A DNA stretch of 64,000 nt from Dyadobacter sp. CY312 (lineage in GTDB: Bacteria > Bacteroidota > Bacteroidia > Cytophagales > Spirosomataceae). The notes under the pieces were generated by a model. The model was not told where the DNA came from. It searched no databases and saw only the letters and a program-made list of their open reading frames with translations. The position numbers and the translations under genes are program-made. Location of the stretch: assembly GCF_021390535.1 (NCBI RefSeq), contig NZ_JAJUXG010000012.1:124001-188000 (forward strand), written 5' to 3'. Shown in pieces: positions 1 to 7,573 of this stretch (position 1 is the stretch's first letter; every line of letters begins with the position of its first letter).

Positions 1-315
1 TTGCTGAAAAAATTCCATCAGAACGAACTTCGTCTCATATTTTTCACAAAATTATCTCCAGTATTGCCTTTTGCTGTCACCAATTTATTCTTTGCCATGG
101 CAGGAGCGCGCTTCAGGCAGGTACTGGCCGGTGGTACATTAGGTATGATCCCAAGAACAATTCTGGCGGTATGGGCAGGAAAGGAAGCGCAAAATATAGC
201 CTATTTGCTCGATCATCCCAATGAAGGACTTTGGACTAAGGTGATCATTATTTTACTCATTATCATTTCCTCAGTTGGGATAGGCTACTTTTTCAGAGAT
301 AAAAAACATGTGTAG
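1..315 (+). CDS. DedA/TVP38 (VTT domain) membrane protein, 5' end missing
   Basis: This is the C-terminal 104 residues of a SNARE-associated/VTT-domain inner-membrane protein; the reading frame is open to the first base, so the start lies outside the window. The sequence FTKLSPVLPFAVTNLFFAMAG and the following TLGMIPRTILAVWAG match the conserved re-entrant loop and the glycine/proline-rich helix of the TVP38/TMEM64 branch of this family. A last hydrophobic helix (IIILLIIISSVGIGYFF) and a short basic tail close the protein. Family members are thought to help lipid movement across the membrane or membrane homeostasis; the exact role here cannot be told. No linked gene: the next gene follows after about 130 bases with no shared function. 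Confidence 0.75.
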   Translation: MLKKFHQNELRLIFFTKLSPVLPFAVTNLFFAMAGARFRQVLAGGTLGMIPRTILAVWAGKEAQNIAYLLDHPNEGLWTKVIIILLIIISSVGIGYFFRDKKHV

Positions 316-442
316 GAACAGTAAATCACGCAGATATAACGTCGAATGGTAATATCGTACAATAATCAGGCACGAATACATATAAAATTGTATTATTTAT
401 CCTGTTTATTTGCAATTAAGTGATACTTATCCAAAAAGTAGA

Positions 443-2026
443 ATGAAATCCTTACCTATTGTTGACCTTCTTATCGTTATTGCTTACCTGGTGGGAATGG
501 TGGGAGTCGGTATTTATTTTTCCCGGAAAAACACCACCTCCGAACAGTTCACAAAAGCTTCCGGGAAAATCCCCGGCTGGGCAATAGGAATTTCTATTTA
601 CGCTACTTTTTTGAGTAGTAATACTTTTTTAGGGGTTCCTGGTAAAGCCTATGGCAGCAATTGGAATTCCTTTGTATTCAGTCTTTCCATGCCGCTTGCT
701 GCTTGGGTAGCTACGCGCTTTTTTATACCTTTTTATCGTAACACCGGTACGGTTTCAGCATACACCCACCTTGAACACCGCTTCGGCCCCTGGGCCCGTA
801 CTTATGCCGTTGTCTGTTTTCTACTCACACAGCTTGCCAGGATGGGTTCGATATTTTTCGGGATTGCACTTAGTTTACAGGCACTTACAGGTTATCCAAT
901 GTCTACGATCATGATCGTAGTGGGCATTTGCATTGTGATTTATACGGTGATGGGAGGGATGGAAGCCGTAATATGGACGGAAGTGGTGCAGGGTGTAATT
1001 AAGACAATAGGTGCTCTGGTAATACTCTATCTCGTGGTAAATGGCATGGACGGAGGTATTTCGAAAATCATCGATATCGGAAAAACAGATAATAAATTTA
1101 GTCTGGGCAGTTTTGCTCCCGATTTTTTGCAGTCATCGTTTTGGGTTGTGCTTCTGTACGGATTTTTTATGAATCTGAACAATTTTGGTATGGATCAAAA
1201 TTACGTCCAGCGCTACCACACCACCACATCCATCAAAGAGGCAGCCAGTTCAATCTGGTTATGTGTATATCTTTATCTTCCTGTTTCGCTGATCTTTTTT
1301 ATTCTCGGTTCCTGCCTTTATGCTTATTATCAAAGTAGTCCCGATCTCCTGAATGCTGTGCGGATGCAGGCAGCAACTGAACGTTTACCGCAAGGAACAA
1401 CAGCCGCCATTCAACAGTTGGCAGCCACACTTACGCCGGCAGAGTATGGCGACAAAGTGATGCCGCACTTTATGGTAAATAAGGTTCCGGCAGGCTTACT
1501 TGGATTAATTGTGGCGGCAATTATGTCTGCGGCAATGAGTACGATCAGCTCAGGAATGAATGCTTCGGCTACCGTTTTTTCTGTTGACATCTACCAGCGT
1601 TACTTTAAAAAGGATTTAAATCCGGCGCAGTCAATGCGACTTTTATACGTGGCAACAACAGCTTTTGGATTGTTGGGAATGATAACTGGTATCGCCATGA
1701 TTGGCGTTAAAAGCGTGCTGGATGTGTGGTGGATGCTTTCCGGAATTTTTGCAGGAGGCATGTTGGGGTTGTTCTTATTGGGAATTATTTCAAGGAATAC
1801 TAAAAACACAGAGGCCCTCATTGCAACTTTGATTGGTATTGCGGTCATTATCTGGATGACTTTTTCAGCCAAACTCCCGGATGAATATGAATATTTGCGT
1901 AACCCTCTTCACCAAAATATGATCATGGTTGTAGGTACGCTCACCATTTTTCTGGTGGGAGTATTACTGACACGGTTCAAAAAGAAGGTGGATCCGGAGC
2001 CAGATGTGGTGCTGGAAAGGCATTGA
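443..2026 (+). CDS. Sodium:solute symporter (SSS family)
   Basis: A 527-residue polytopic inner-membrane protein with about 13 hydrophobic helices. It opens with a typical SSS first helix (VDLLIVIAYLVGMVGVGIYF), followed by a GW-containing loop, and carries SAAMSTISSGMNASA, the serine/threonine-rich segment that forms the Na2 sodium site in this family. A TTG at 410 would add 11 residues, but the ATG at 443 sits just before the first helix and is preferred. The family couples sodium entry to uptake of sugars, sugar acids or amino acids. The next gene is an aldolase of the DHDPS/N-acetylneuraminate lyase family and a sialidase-like gene follows, so a sialic-acid-like substrate is the best inference; the sequence alone does not give the substrate. 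Confidence 0.88.
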   Translation: MKSLPIVDLLIVIAYLVGMVGVGIYFSRKNTTSEQFTKASGKIPGWAIGISIYATFLSSNTFLGVPGKAYGSNWNSFVFSLSMPLAAWVATRFFIPFYRNTGTVSAYTHLEHRFGPWARTYAVVCFLLTQLARMGSIFFGIALSLQALTGYPMSTIMIVVGICIVIYTVMGGMEAVIWTEVVQGVIKTIGALVILYLVVNGMDGGISKIIDIGKTDNKFSLGSFAPDFLQSSFWVVLLYGFFMNLNNFGMDQNYVQRYHTTTSIKEAASSIWLCVYLYLPVSLIFFILGSCLYAYYQSSPDLLNAVRMQAATERLPQGTTAAIQQLAATLTPAEYGDKVMPHFMVNKVPAGLLGLIVAAIMSAAMSTISSGMNASATVFSVDIYQRYFKKDLNPAQSMRLLYVATTAFGLLGMITGIAMIGVKSVLDVWWMLSGIFAGGMLGLFLLGIISRNTKNTEALIATLIGIAVIIWMTFSAKLPDEYEYLRNPLHQNMIMVVGTLTIFLVGVLLTRFKKKVDPEPDVVLERH

Positions 2027-2165
2027 TCTAAGTGTATTATCGTTTGTACAGAGTTTTTGCCTAAAACGCGAAAGTTTGTGTCTCCCAAACTTCATTCCGA
2101 CGTTGTCTTTTCTAACCTTTTGTGTTTTTACAAAATTTAAACCTAAACACTAAAAATTTAATAAC

Positions 2166-3137
2166 ATGACTACCATTCCTACACCCTCTTCATTACCACA
2201 AGGCTTTATTCCGGTTATGATCACGCCATTTTTGGAAAATGGAGCGGTAGACTACAAGGGGCTTAAACAATTGACTGAATTTTATCTGGAAGCAGGTGCA
2301 GCGGGTTTGTTTGCGAACTGTTTATCCAGTGAAATGTTTGAGCTCAGTGAACAGGAGAGGTTGGATGTTACCAAAACTGTGGTAGATCAGGTTGCAGGAA
2401 GAGTTCCCGTTGTTGCAACCGGGACATTCGGTGGTGCCATCCCCAAACAAGCGGATTTTGTTAAACGTATATACTTGACCGGTGTGCAGGCAGTTATTGT
2501 GATATCCGGTCTTTTAGCAGATGAGCAGGAGTCAGACGAGGTATTTCTTGCTAATGCCCAAGAACTTATTGCTCTTACTGAAAATATTCCTCTTGGTTTT
2601 TATGAATGTCCTGTCCCTTATAAGCGGCTGATAAATAGCGATGTACTTTCGGAATTGCTCAAAAGCGGGCGCGTTGTTTATCATAAAGACACCTGCCTGG
2701 ACGCAGAAGAGGTTGCTCGTCGTCTTGAAGTGGCAAGAGAATATAATTTTGGACTGTACGATGCCTATATGGTCAATGCAGTTTCATCGCTTCGTGCAGG
2801 TGCTGCCGGCTTATCTTGCATTCAGGGCAACATTTATCCTGAGCTGGTTGTATGGATTTGCAAGAACTACAATGAGCCTGGTAAAGAGTATGATATAGCC
2901 AGAGTGCAGCAGTTTTTTGTAGATACGATGGATGTCGTACATGCCGCATATCCTATCAATGCAAAGTATGGTTTGGCAAAACGAGGTTTCCCGATATCAG
3001 CATATACAAGAAGGGACGTCGGGGTTTTTACAGAAACATTGAAAGACGGAATGGATGAGGTAATGTCACAATTGGATAGTCTTTATGAAGATCTGGGTAT
3101 AATTAGCCTGTTTAAAAATTACGAAGTTGTAAAGTAG
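2166..3137 (+). CDS. DHDPS/N-acetylneuraminate lyase family aldolase
   Basis: A 323-residue class I aldolase of the DapA/NanA family. The Schiff-base lysine is K174 in VVYHKDTCLD and the conserved active-site tyrosine is Y146 in GFYECP. The usual GTTGE pyruvate-binding motif is replaced by CLSSE (about residues 52-56), and the DapA arginine after YNxP is absent, so it is unlikely to be the housekeeping lysine enzyme. Cleavage of a 2-keto-3-deoxy sugar acid such as sialic acid to pyruvate and an aldehyde or amino sugar is the likely reaction class. It lies 139 bases after the SSS transporter on the same strand, upstream of a sialidase-like gene, which supports a catabolic role. True substrate unknown. 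Confidence 0.85.
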   Translation: MTTIPTPSSLPQGFIPVMITPFLENGAVDYKGLKQLTEFYLEAGAAGLFANCLSSEMFELSEQERLDVTKTVVDQVAGRVPVVATGTFGGAIPKQADFVKRIYLTGVQAVIVISGLLADEQESDEVFLANAQELIALTENIPLGFYECPVPYKRLINSDVLSELLKSGRVVYHKDTCLDAEEVARRLEVAREYNFGLYDAYMVNAVSSLRAGAAGLSCIQGNIYPELVVWICKNYNEPGKEYDIARVQQFFVDTMDVVHAAYPINAKYGLAKRGFPISAYTRRDVGVFTETLKDGMDEVMSQLDSLYEDLGIISLFKNYEVVK

Positions 3138-3250
3138 ACATGATCTACTAATGCGATGTTTGAAATTGGATGAATACTACGTCGCTCATTTTGAGTGGAT
3201 TAATGAACTTATTATAATCAATTGATTAATATCTTTTTCTTCTGATTCCT

Positions 3251-3699
3251 ATGACTTTTCCAGATCGAGAAACGCTTAATCGTGTAACGCAGGGAGATGA
3301 TGTTGCTTTCATGCAGGTATATCTGCATTTTCGTAGACCAGCACTGGTATTTTGTAGCAACTTATTGAAAAATGAAGTAGAAGCGGAAAATGTTATTCAG
3401 GATGTATTTGTAGAGATTTGGCGTCGTAGATCAGACATAAAGCCGGATTGTAGTTTTCAATCGTATCTTTTTGCAAGTTTGCGAAATCAGGTTTTTGATC
3501 AGTTGAGAAGAATTAAAAAGGACAGATTTCTTAGCGAGGAATATTTGAGACGTCTAGGAGTATATTCTGGGGAAGAACCGGCAGAAAAAGAGGGAGCAAT
3601 AGAAAGTTTAAAAACGCGGTTGACAAGCTTTCCGAAAATAGAAAGCGCATCATTAAACTGAATGCGGAAGACAACTGGTTTACCAGAAAAAAGACATAG
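3251..3699 (+). pseudogene. ECF sigma-70 factor, frameshifted and truncated
   Basis: The first 120 residues are a normal ECF sigma region 2: GDDVAFMQVYLHFR, then VIQDVFVEIWRRR and SYLFASLRNQVFDQLRRIKKD. The frame then reads into nonsense and stops at 3661. Adding one base to the A5 run at 3610-3614 restores NAVDKLSENRKRIIKLNAED, the start of region 4, but that frame stops at 3697-3699, before the helix-turn-helix. So the -35 recognition helix is lost in either frame. It sits between the aldolase and the sialidase-like gene, with no FecR gene next to it. A sequencing error could explain the frameshift but not the missing helix-turn-helix. Confidence 0.75.
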
Positions 3700-3899
3700 T
3701 ATCATCAGAATGAGTATATCGTTGCCTATTCCTTTATTTATAGTCAACCAGGATCCCGCCTGTTAAAAAGAATTTCAAGCCATATTGATAAGGGAAATGA
3801 TTTTCTTCCGTAAGCATGGAGATCGGAAGTATATCTGTCGGTTTGTCTTGCTTGGCAGTTAAGCTTCGATGGATATGTCTTTATATTTGGGATACCAAA

Positions 3900-5936
3900 A
3901 TGAATATTAATAAATTGGATACAGTGAAAAGCAATTTTATGAAATGGATGTGCTTAATGTGTGTGGTCTTCCTTTCGGTATCCCTAGCGCTGGCTCAAAA
4001 AAAATATGATACAGGGATTCAAATGGTAAGTATTCCTTCCGGAAAGTTCTACATGGGATCGGAAGGTGAGGGAGAAACCGCAGATGAAAATCCGGTCCAC
4101 CGGGTTTCTATAAAATCATTCAGGATATCTGCTACCGAAATAACCAATGCACAATACGAAGCATTTGACCCGTCGCATAAAAAATTAAGAGGCAAAAGTG
4201 GTTTCTCAAAAGAGGATGACGAAGCAGTTATTTTTGTCAGTTACGCCGAAGCTGTCGCCTTTTGTAACTGGCTGAGCAAAAAGGAAGGCAAAACATATCG
4301 GTTGCCCACTGAAGCGGAATATGTATGCCGTGCCGGAACGGTTACCGATTTTTCAACCGGAAGATTTTTGTCCAAAGCACATCTTAAAAGCCAAAAAACA
4401 GACCGGAATCCTGAGATCGTATCGCTAAAAGTTGCTCAGGCTGAGCCCAATGCATTTGGAGTTTATGATATGCATGGTAACGTTGAAGAATGGTGTTCAG
4501 ATTGGTACGGACCGTATGCCTCAGGCGAACAAAGTGATCCTGTTGGTAGGGTATCGGGTTTGTTTCGTGTAACGAGAGGAGGCAGTCACGGAACGCCGGT
4601 GGTCTATCTTCGGTCGTCAAACAGAATGGCAATGATTCCGGAGGACAAACATTTTCAGTTGGGATTTCGGGTGGTTGAGGGGGAATTGCCGACAACTAAG
4701 CCTCTTGCAGCTACTCCGGCAACAGCTGTTTACAAAAATGTAACTCAGAAAAAATTTGGCTGGAAGAAAACTTCGGATACCAAACCGGTATTTATGGAAC
4801 CTATAAGGTACGTTCACAAACCTGAGTGTCCGGATGAAGTTCCTTTTTTCCATCACAACCATTGTCCGGCTATTACCTGGTGTCCCAACGGGGATCTTCT
4901 GGCGATTTGGTTTTCTACAAATCAGGAATCTGGAAGGGAAATGACGATACTGGCAAGCCGGCTTAGGGCAGGGCTAAATGAGTGGGATAAACCATCCGAA
5001 TTTTTCAACGTTCCCGACCGAAATATGACGGGCTCATCCATTTTTAGTGATGGAAAAGGCACGCTTTACCACATGAATGGTGTGGAAACTGACGGTGATT
5101 GGAAAAATCTGGCGATGGTGTTGCGAACAAGTACGGATAATGGTGCTACCTGGTCGGCTCCGTCCATGGCTGATCCCGAACATCAGGTTCGCAACCAGGT
5201 GATCGCTGGTATGTTTGAAACAAAAGAAGGGTGGCTGATTCAGGCAGGGGATGCAGATCCGGGGCCTGTTGGCGGTACGGCGATCCATATTAGTAAAGAC
5301 CGTGGGAAGACATGGGAAAACCCATATACTGATCCGGCTGTTCCGGAATTCAAGTCGGGTGAAACAGGCGGTCTTATCGCAGGTATACATGCAGGAGTAG
5401 TGCAATTGAAAGACGGAAGCCTAATGGCGCTGGGAAGAAATAACAATATCACCGGTTCTGATGGTTTAGCAAAAATGCCGATGAGTATTTCCAGAGACAT
5501 GGGCAAAACATGGACCTATTCAGCGTCAGAATTTCCCCCTGTTGCCGGTGGACAGCGGTTAATTTTGCTTCGTTTGCAGGAAGGACCATTGTTGCTGGTG
5601 TCCTTCACACATCATCCCGAAGACCCAGACGAAAACAAAAAAGGAATGCTGTTTTCTGACGGGAAAGGCGGCACATTCAAGGGATTCGGGATGTACGCGG
5701 CTATATCGTACGACGAAGGGAAAACTTGGCCGGTTAAAAAACTATTGACTGATGGGAAAGACCGTTATCTGAACGGCGGTGCATGGACAGGCGCATTTGA
5801 AATGAACGATACGCATGCCGAGCCGCGTGGGTATTTAGCGATTACCCAAACTCCTGATAATCTCATTCATTTGGTAAGTAGTAGTATTCATTATCGCTTT
5901 AATTTGAACTGGTTGAATTTGACAATCAGGAATTAA
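3900..5936 (+). CDS. Secreted FGE-like/BNR sialidase-family fusion protein
   Basis: About 678 residues, exported: a signal peptide (MKWMCLMCVVFLSVSLALAQ) begins at a second possible ATG, 3939. The first half (about 40-260) is an FGE-sulfatase/SUMF1-type domain with RLPTEAEY, GNVEEWCSDWYG and VTRGGSHG. It lacks the cysteine pair after RGGS that true formylglycine-generating enzymes need, so it may bind sugar rather than modify protein. The second half (about 300-670) is a six-bladed BNR/sialidase-like propeller with four Asp boxes: STDNGATW, SKDRGKTW, SRDMGKTW and SYDEGKTW. The domain resembles the BNR_2 type, and no FRIP motif was seen, so sialidase activity is plausible, not proven. The gene follows the transporter and aldolase genes and precedes an AraC regulator. 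Confidence 0.82.
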   Translation: MNINKLDTVKSNFMKWMCLMCVVFLSVSLALAQKKYDTGIQMVSIPSGKFYMGSEGEGETADENPVHRVSIKSFRISATEITNAQYEAFDPSHKKLRGKSGFSKEDDEAVIFVSYAEAVAFCNWLSKKEGKTYRLPTEAEYVCRAGTVTDFSTGRFLSKAHLKSQKTDRNPEIVSLKVAQAEPNAFGVYDMHGNVEEWCSDWYGPYASGEQSDPVGRVSGLFRVTRGGSHGTPVVYLRSSNRMAMIPEDKHFQLGFRVVEGELPTTKPLAATPATAVYKNVTQKKFGWKKTSDTKPVFMEPIRYVHKPECPDEVPFFHHNHCPAITWCPNGDLLAIWFSTNQESGREMTILASRLRAGLNEWDKPSEFFNVPDRNMTGSSIFSDGKGTLYHMNGVETDGDWKNLAMVLRTSTDNGATWSAPSMADPEHQVRNQVIAGMFETKEGWLIQAGDADPGPVGGTAIHISKDRGKTWENPYTDPAVPEFKSGETGGLIAGIHAGVVQLKDGSLMALGRNNNITGSDGLAKMPMSISRDMGKTWTYSASEFPPVAGGQRLILLRLQEGPLLLVSFTHHPEDPDENKKGMLFSDGKGGTFKGFGMYAAISYDEGKTWPVKKLLTDGKDRYLNGGAWTGAFEMNDTHAEPRGYLAITQTPDNLIHLVSSSIHYRFNLNWLNLTIRN

Positions 5937-5938
5937 TT

Positions 5939-5960
5939 TTTATTAAAATATTTTAATAAA
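5939..5960. repeat. 22-bp perfect AT-rich palindrome
   Basis: The bases form an exact palindrome (half-site TTTATTAAAAT) starting two bases after the stop codon of the sialidase-like gene and about 65 bases before the AraC start. It could be a weak terminator or a regulator site. Its AT content makes chance more likely than for a mixed sequence of that length. Confidence 0.5.
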
Positions 5961-6024
5961 TTTAAAGTAAACAAGAAAATATTTTACTTTTAGTGGAATG
6001 TAGATCATAGTTACGCAACAAAAC

Positions 6025-6897
6025 ATGAAGCCGCATTTTCACAGGGTTCCGGTCAAATCCGAAAACTCATTTAGCATACGTCACGAGCAGGCATCTGGTT
6101 TCGGAACAGTTTGGCATTATCATCCAGAACTCGAACTTCATTATCTCATAAAGGGAAAAGGGGTGAGGCTAATCGGCGATAATATTAGCAACTTTTCGGA
6201 TGGAGAACTGATCCTTCTTGGAGAGAATTTGCCGCACATATGGCGGATGAAAGAAGAGGCGAATGCAAGTGTTGAAGTGATTGTAATACATTTTTTGCCT
6301 GATTGCCTGGGAAGCGGACTCCTTCATTTACCAGAAGCATACCTACTGCCCAGGTTGTTTGAAAGGGCAAAAAAGGGGTTGGTTATTGAAGGAGAGGCAA
6401 AAGAAAAGGTGATACAGCTAATGCATGAAGCGGTGGAGGCACAAAACCTCGACAGGTTAATTATTCTTTTGTCGATTCTTAAAATTCTGGCAGAGACACC
6501 GGAAAAGACAGGTATCACTTCGGGTCATGCTTTTTATAAATCCAACGACCTGGAAACACTTCGGCTGAATAAAATCTACGATTTCACCTTGGCCAATTAT
6601 CAGGATGACATCAACCTTCAGCAGGTTGCAGCAATAGCGAATCTTGGAGTTACCTCGTTTTGCCGGTATTTTAAATTGATGACCCGGAAAACCTATAATG
6701 ATTTTCTGGTAGAGATCCGTATCAGCCATGCCTGCCGTTTTTTAATTGAAGACAGGCTGGCTACGGAAGTAATCTGTTTTGAATGCGGCTTTAATAATGT
6801 GTCCAACTTTTACCGACACTTTAAAAAGGTTACCGATATGACTCCTCTGGAATACAAGAAAAAATACCTGTACAAATCTGAGCCGCAGCTGGCGTGA
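6025..6897 (+). CDS. AraC family transcriptional regulator
   Basis: A 290-residue regulator with an N-terminal cupin-like sensor domain (about 15-100; VWHYHPELELHYLIKGKG and the histidine in LPHIWRM) and a C-terminal double helix-turn-helix (about 185-285; VAAIANLGVTSFCRYFK, then CFECGFNNVSNFYRHFKKVT, MTPLEYKKKY). Such proteins usually sense a sugar or sugar acid and switch on nearby genes. It lies directly downstream of the sialidase-like gene on the same strand, so it is the natural candidate to control the 0.4-6 kb cluster. Its stop codon abuts the stop codon of the convergent DoxX gene: the six bases TGATCA at 6895-6900 hold both. Confidence 0.9.
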   Translation: MKPHFHRVPVKSENSFSIRHEQASGFGTVWHYHPELELHYLIKGKGVRLIGDNISNFSDGELILLGENLPHIWRMKEEANASVEVIVIHFLPDCLGSGLLHLPEAYLLPRLFERAKKGLVIEGEAKEKVIQLMHEAVEAQNLDRLIILLSILKILAETPEKTGITSGHAFYKSNDLETLRLNKIYDFTLANYQDDINLQQVAAIANLGVTSFCRYFKLMTRKTYNDFLVEIRISHACRFLIEDRLATEVICFECGFNNVSNFYRHFKKVTDMTPLEYKKKYLYKSEPQLA

Positions 6898-7332
6898 TCA
6901 ATTGTTGTGATTCTTCATCCATTCGTCCATCGAGAATTTTCCGGATCCGGTTATAGCAAACAAGATCACAAGAAACAGTGTGATCATAGAAAGCCACAAT
7001 TCTGAATTAAGGTAAGAGAATCCTACACGCATATTTACGAAGAATACAGCTACAACCAGAATCGGAATCTGGATGATTGACGACAATCTTGTGAGACATC
7101 CCAGTGCAATGAGAAAGCCACCAAAAATATGTGCAAATGCTACGTAATGTACTGCTGTGACAGTCCAGAGCTGGATGTCAAGCTCGCTTACCAACTCGGA
7201 TAACTTCGTGGTATCGCTAATGAAGCTGATACCTTTTACAAACAGTAGCACTCCCAGACCAATACGCACAGCATCCAACCAGGCCGGATGATGTGTATCG
7301 CCCCAATGTTCGATTCGATCCATCATATTCAT
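6898..7332 (-). CDS. DoxX family membrane protein
   Basis: A 144-residue inner-membrane protein with four predicted helices. The DoxX pattern is visible: WLDAVRIGLGVLLFVKGISF at the start, HIFGGFLIALGCLTRLSS in the middle and an ILFAITGSGKFSMDEW end. Members of the family are small quinone-linked or redox-related membrane proteins, and most have no proven function. Methionines at residues 3 and 4 are alternative starts. It is the last gene of the minus-strand run that begins with the sigma factor at 18.7 kb, but a 240-base gap with an inverted repeat separates it from the large oxidoreductase-like gene, so it may have its own promoter. Confidence 0.85.
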   Translation of the reverse strand: MNMMDRIEHWGDTHHPAWLDAVRIGLGVLLFVKGISFISDTTKLSELVSELDIQLWTVTAVHYVAFAHIFGGFLIALGCLTRLSSIIQIPILVVAVFFVNMRVGFSYLNSELWLSMITLFLVILFAITGSGKFSMDEWMKNHNN

Positions 7333-7440
7333 AGCTTCTGAAATGTTTGGTTTCCAGAAAGTTATAGATTTAAATGGATTATGTCAAGAGATAATTTGTC
7401 TATTCTTAGGTTGGCCAGTTTGTATCGTTTTTATGTAAAT

Positions 7441-7514
7441 CGTTCTTCATCTCGGAATAGCACAGGAGTTTGGGTAGGTGAACCAATATAGTTCTTTTTC
7501 CGAAATGAAGAACG
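7441..7514. repeat. 17-bp inverted repeat, 40-base loop
   Basis: Arms 7441-7457 (CGTTCTTCATCTCGGAA) and 7498-7514 (TTCCGAAATGAAGAACG) are reverse complements with one mismatch. They lie in the gap between the end of the large fusion gene and the DoxX start, both read on the minus strand. There is no T-run directly after either arm, so a simple terminator is not obvious. A transcript hairpin or a paired regulator site are both possible. Confidence 0.6.
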
Positions 7515-7573
7515 CTCTTTGAAATGATTGTTTAGGGTTTAAAAAGGCGGGTAGATAATCGTTTTACAGTTTT

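Noticed and set aside
3215..3228. 14-bp palindrome TAATCAATTGATTA before the broken sigma gene
   Set aside because: Short and AT-rich; expected by chance in a sequence of this composition.
3700..3899. Open frame after the broken sigma gene (YSFIYSQPGSRLLKRI)
   Set aside because: About 38 codons with no family resemblance and no clear start; probably decayed sequence.
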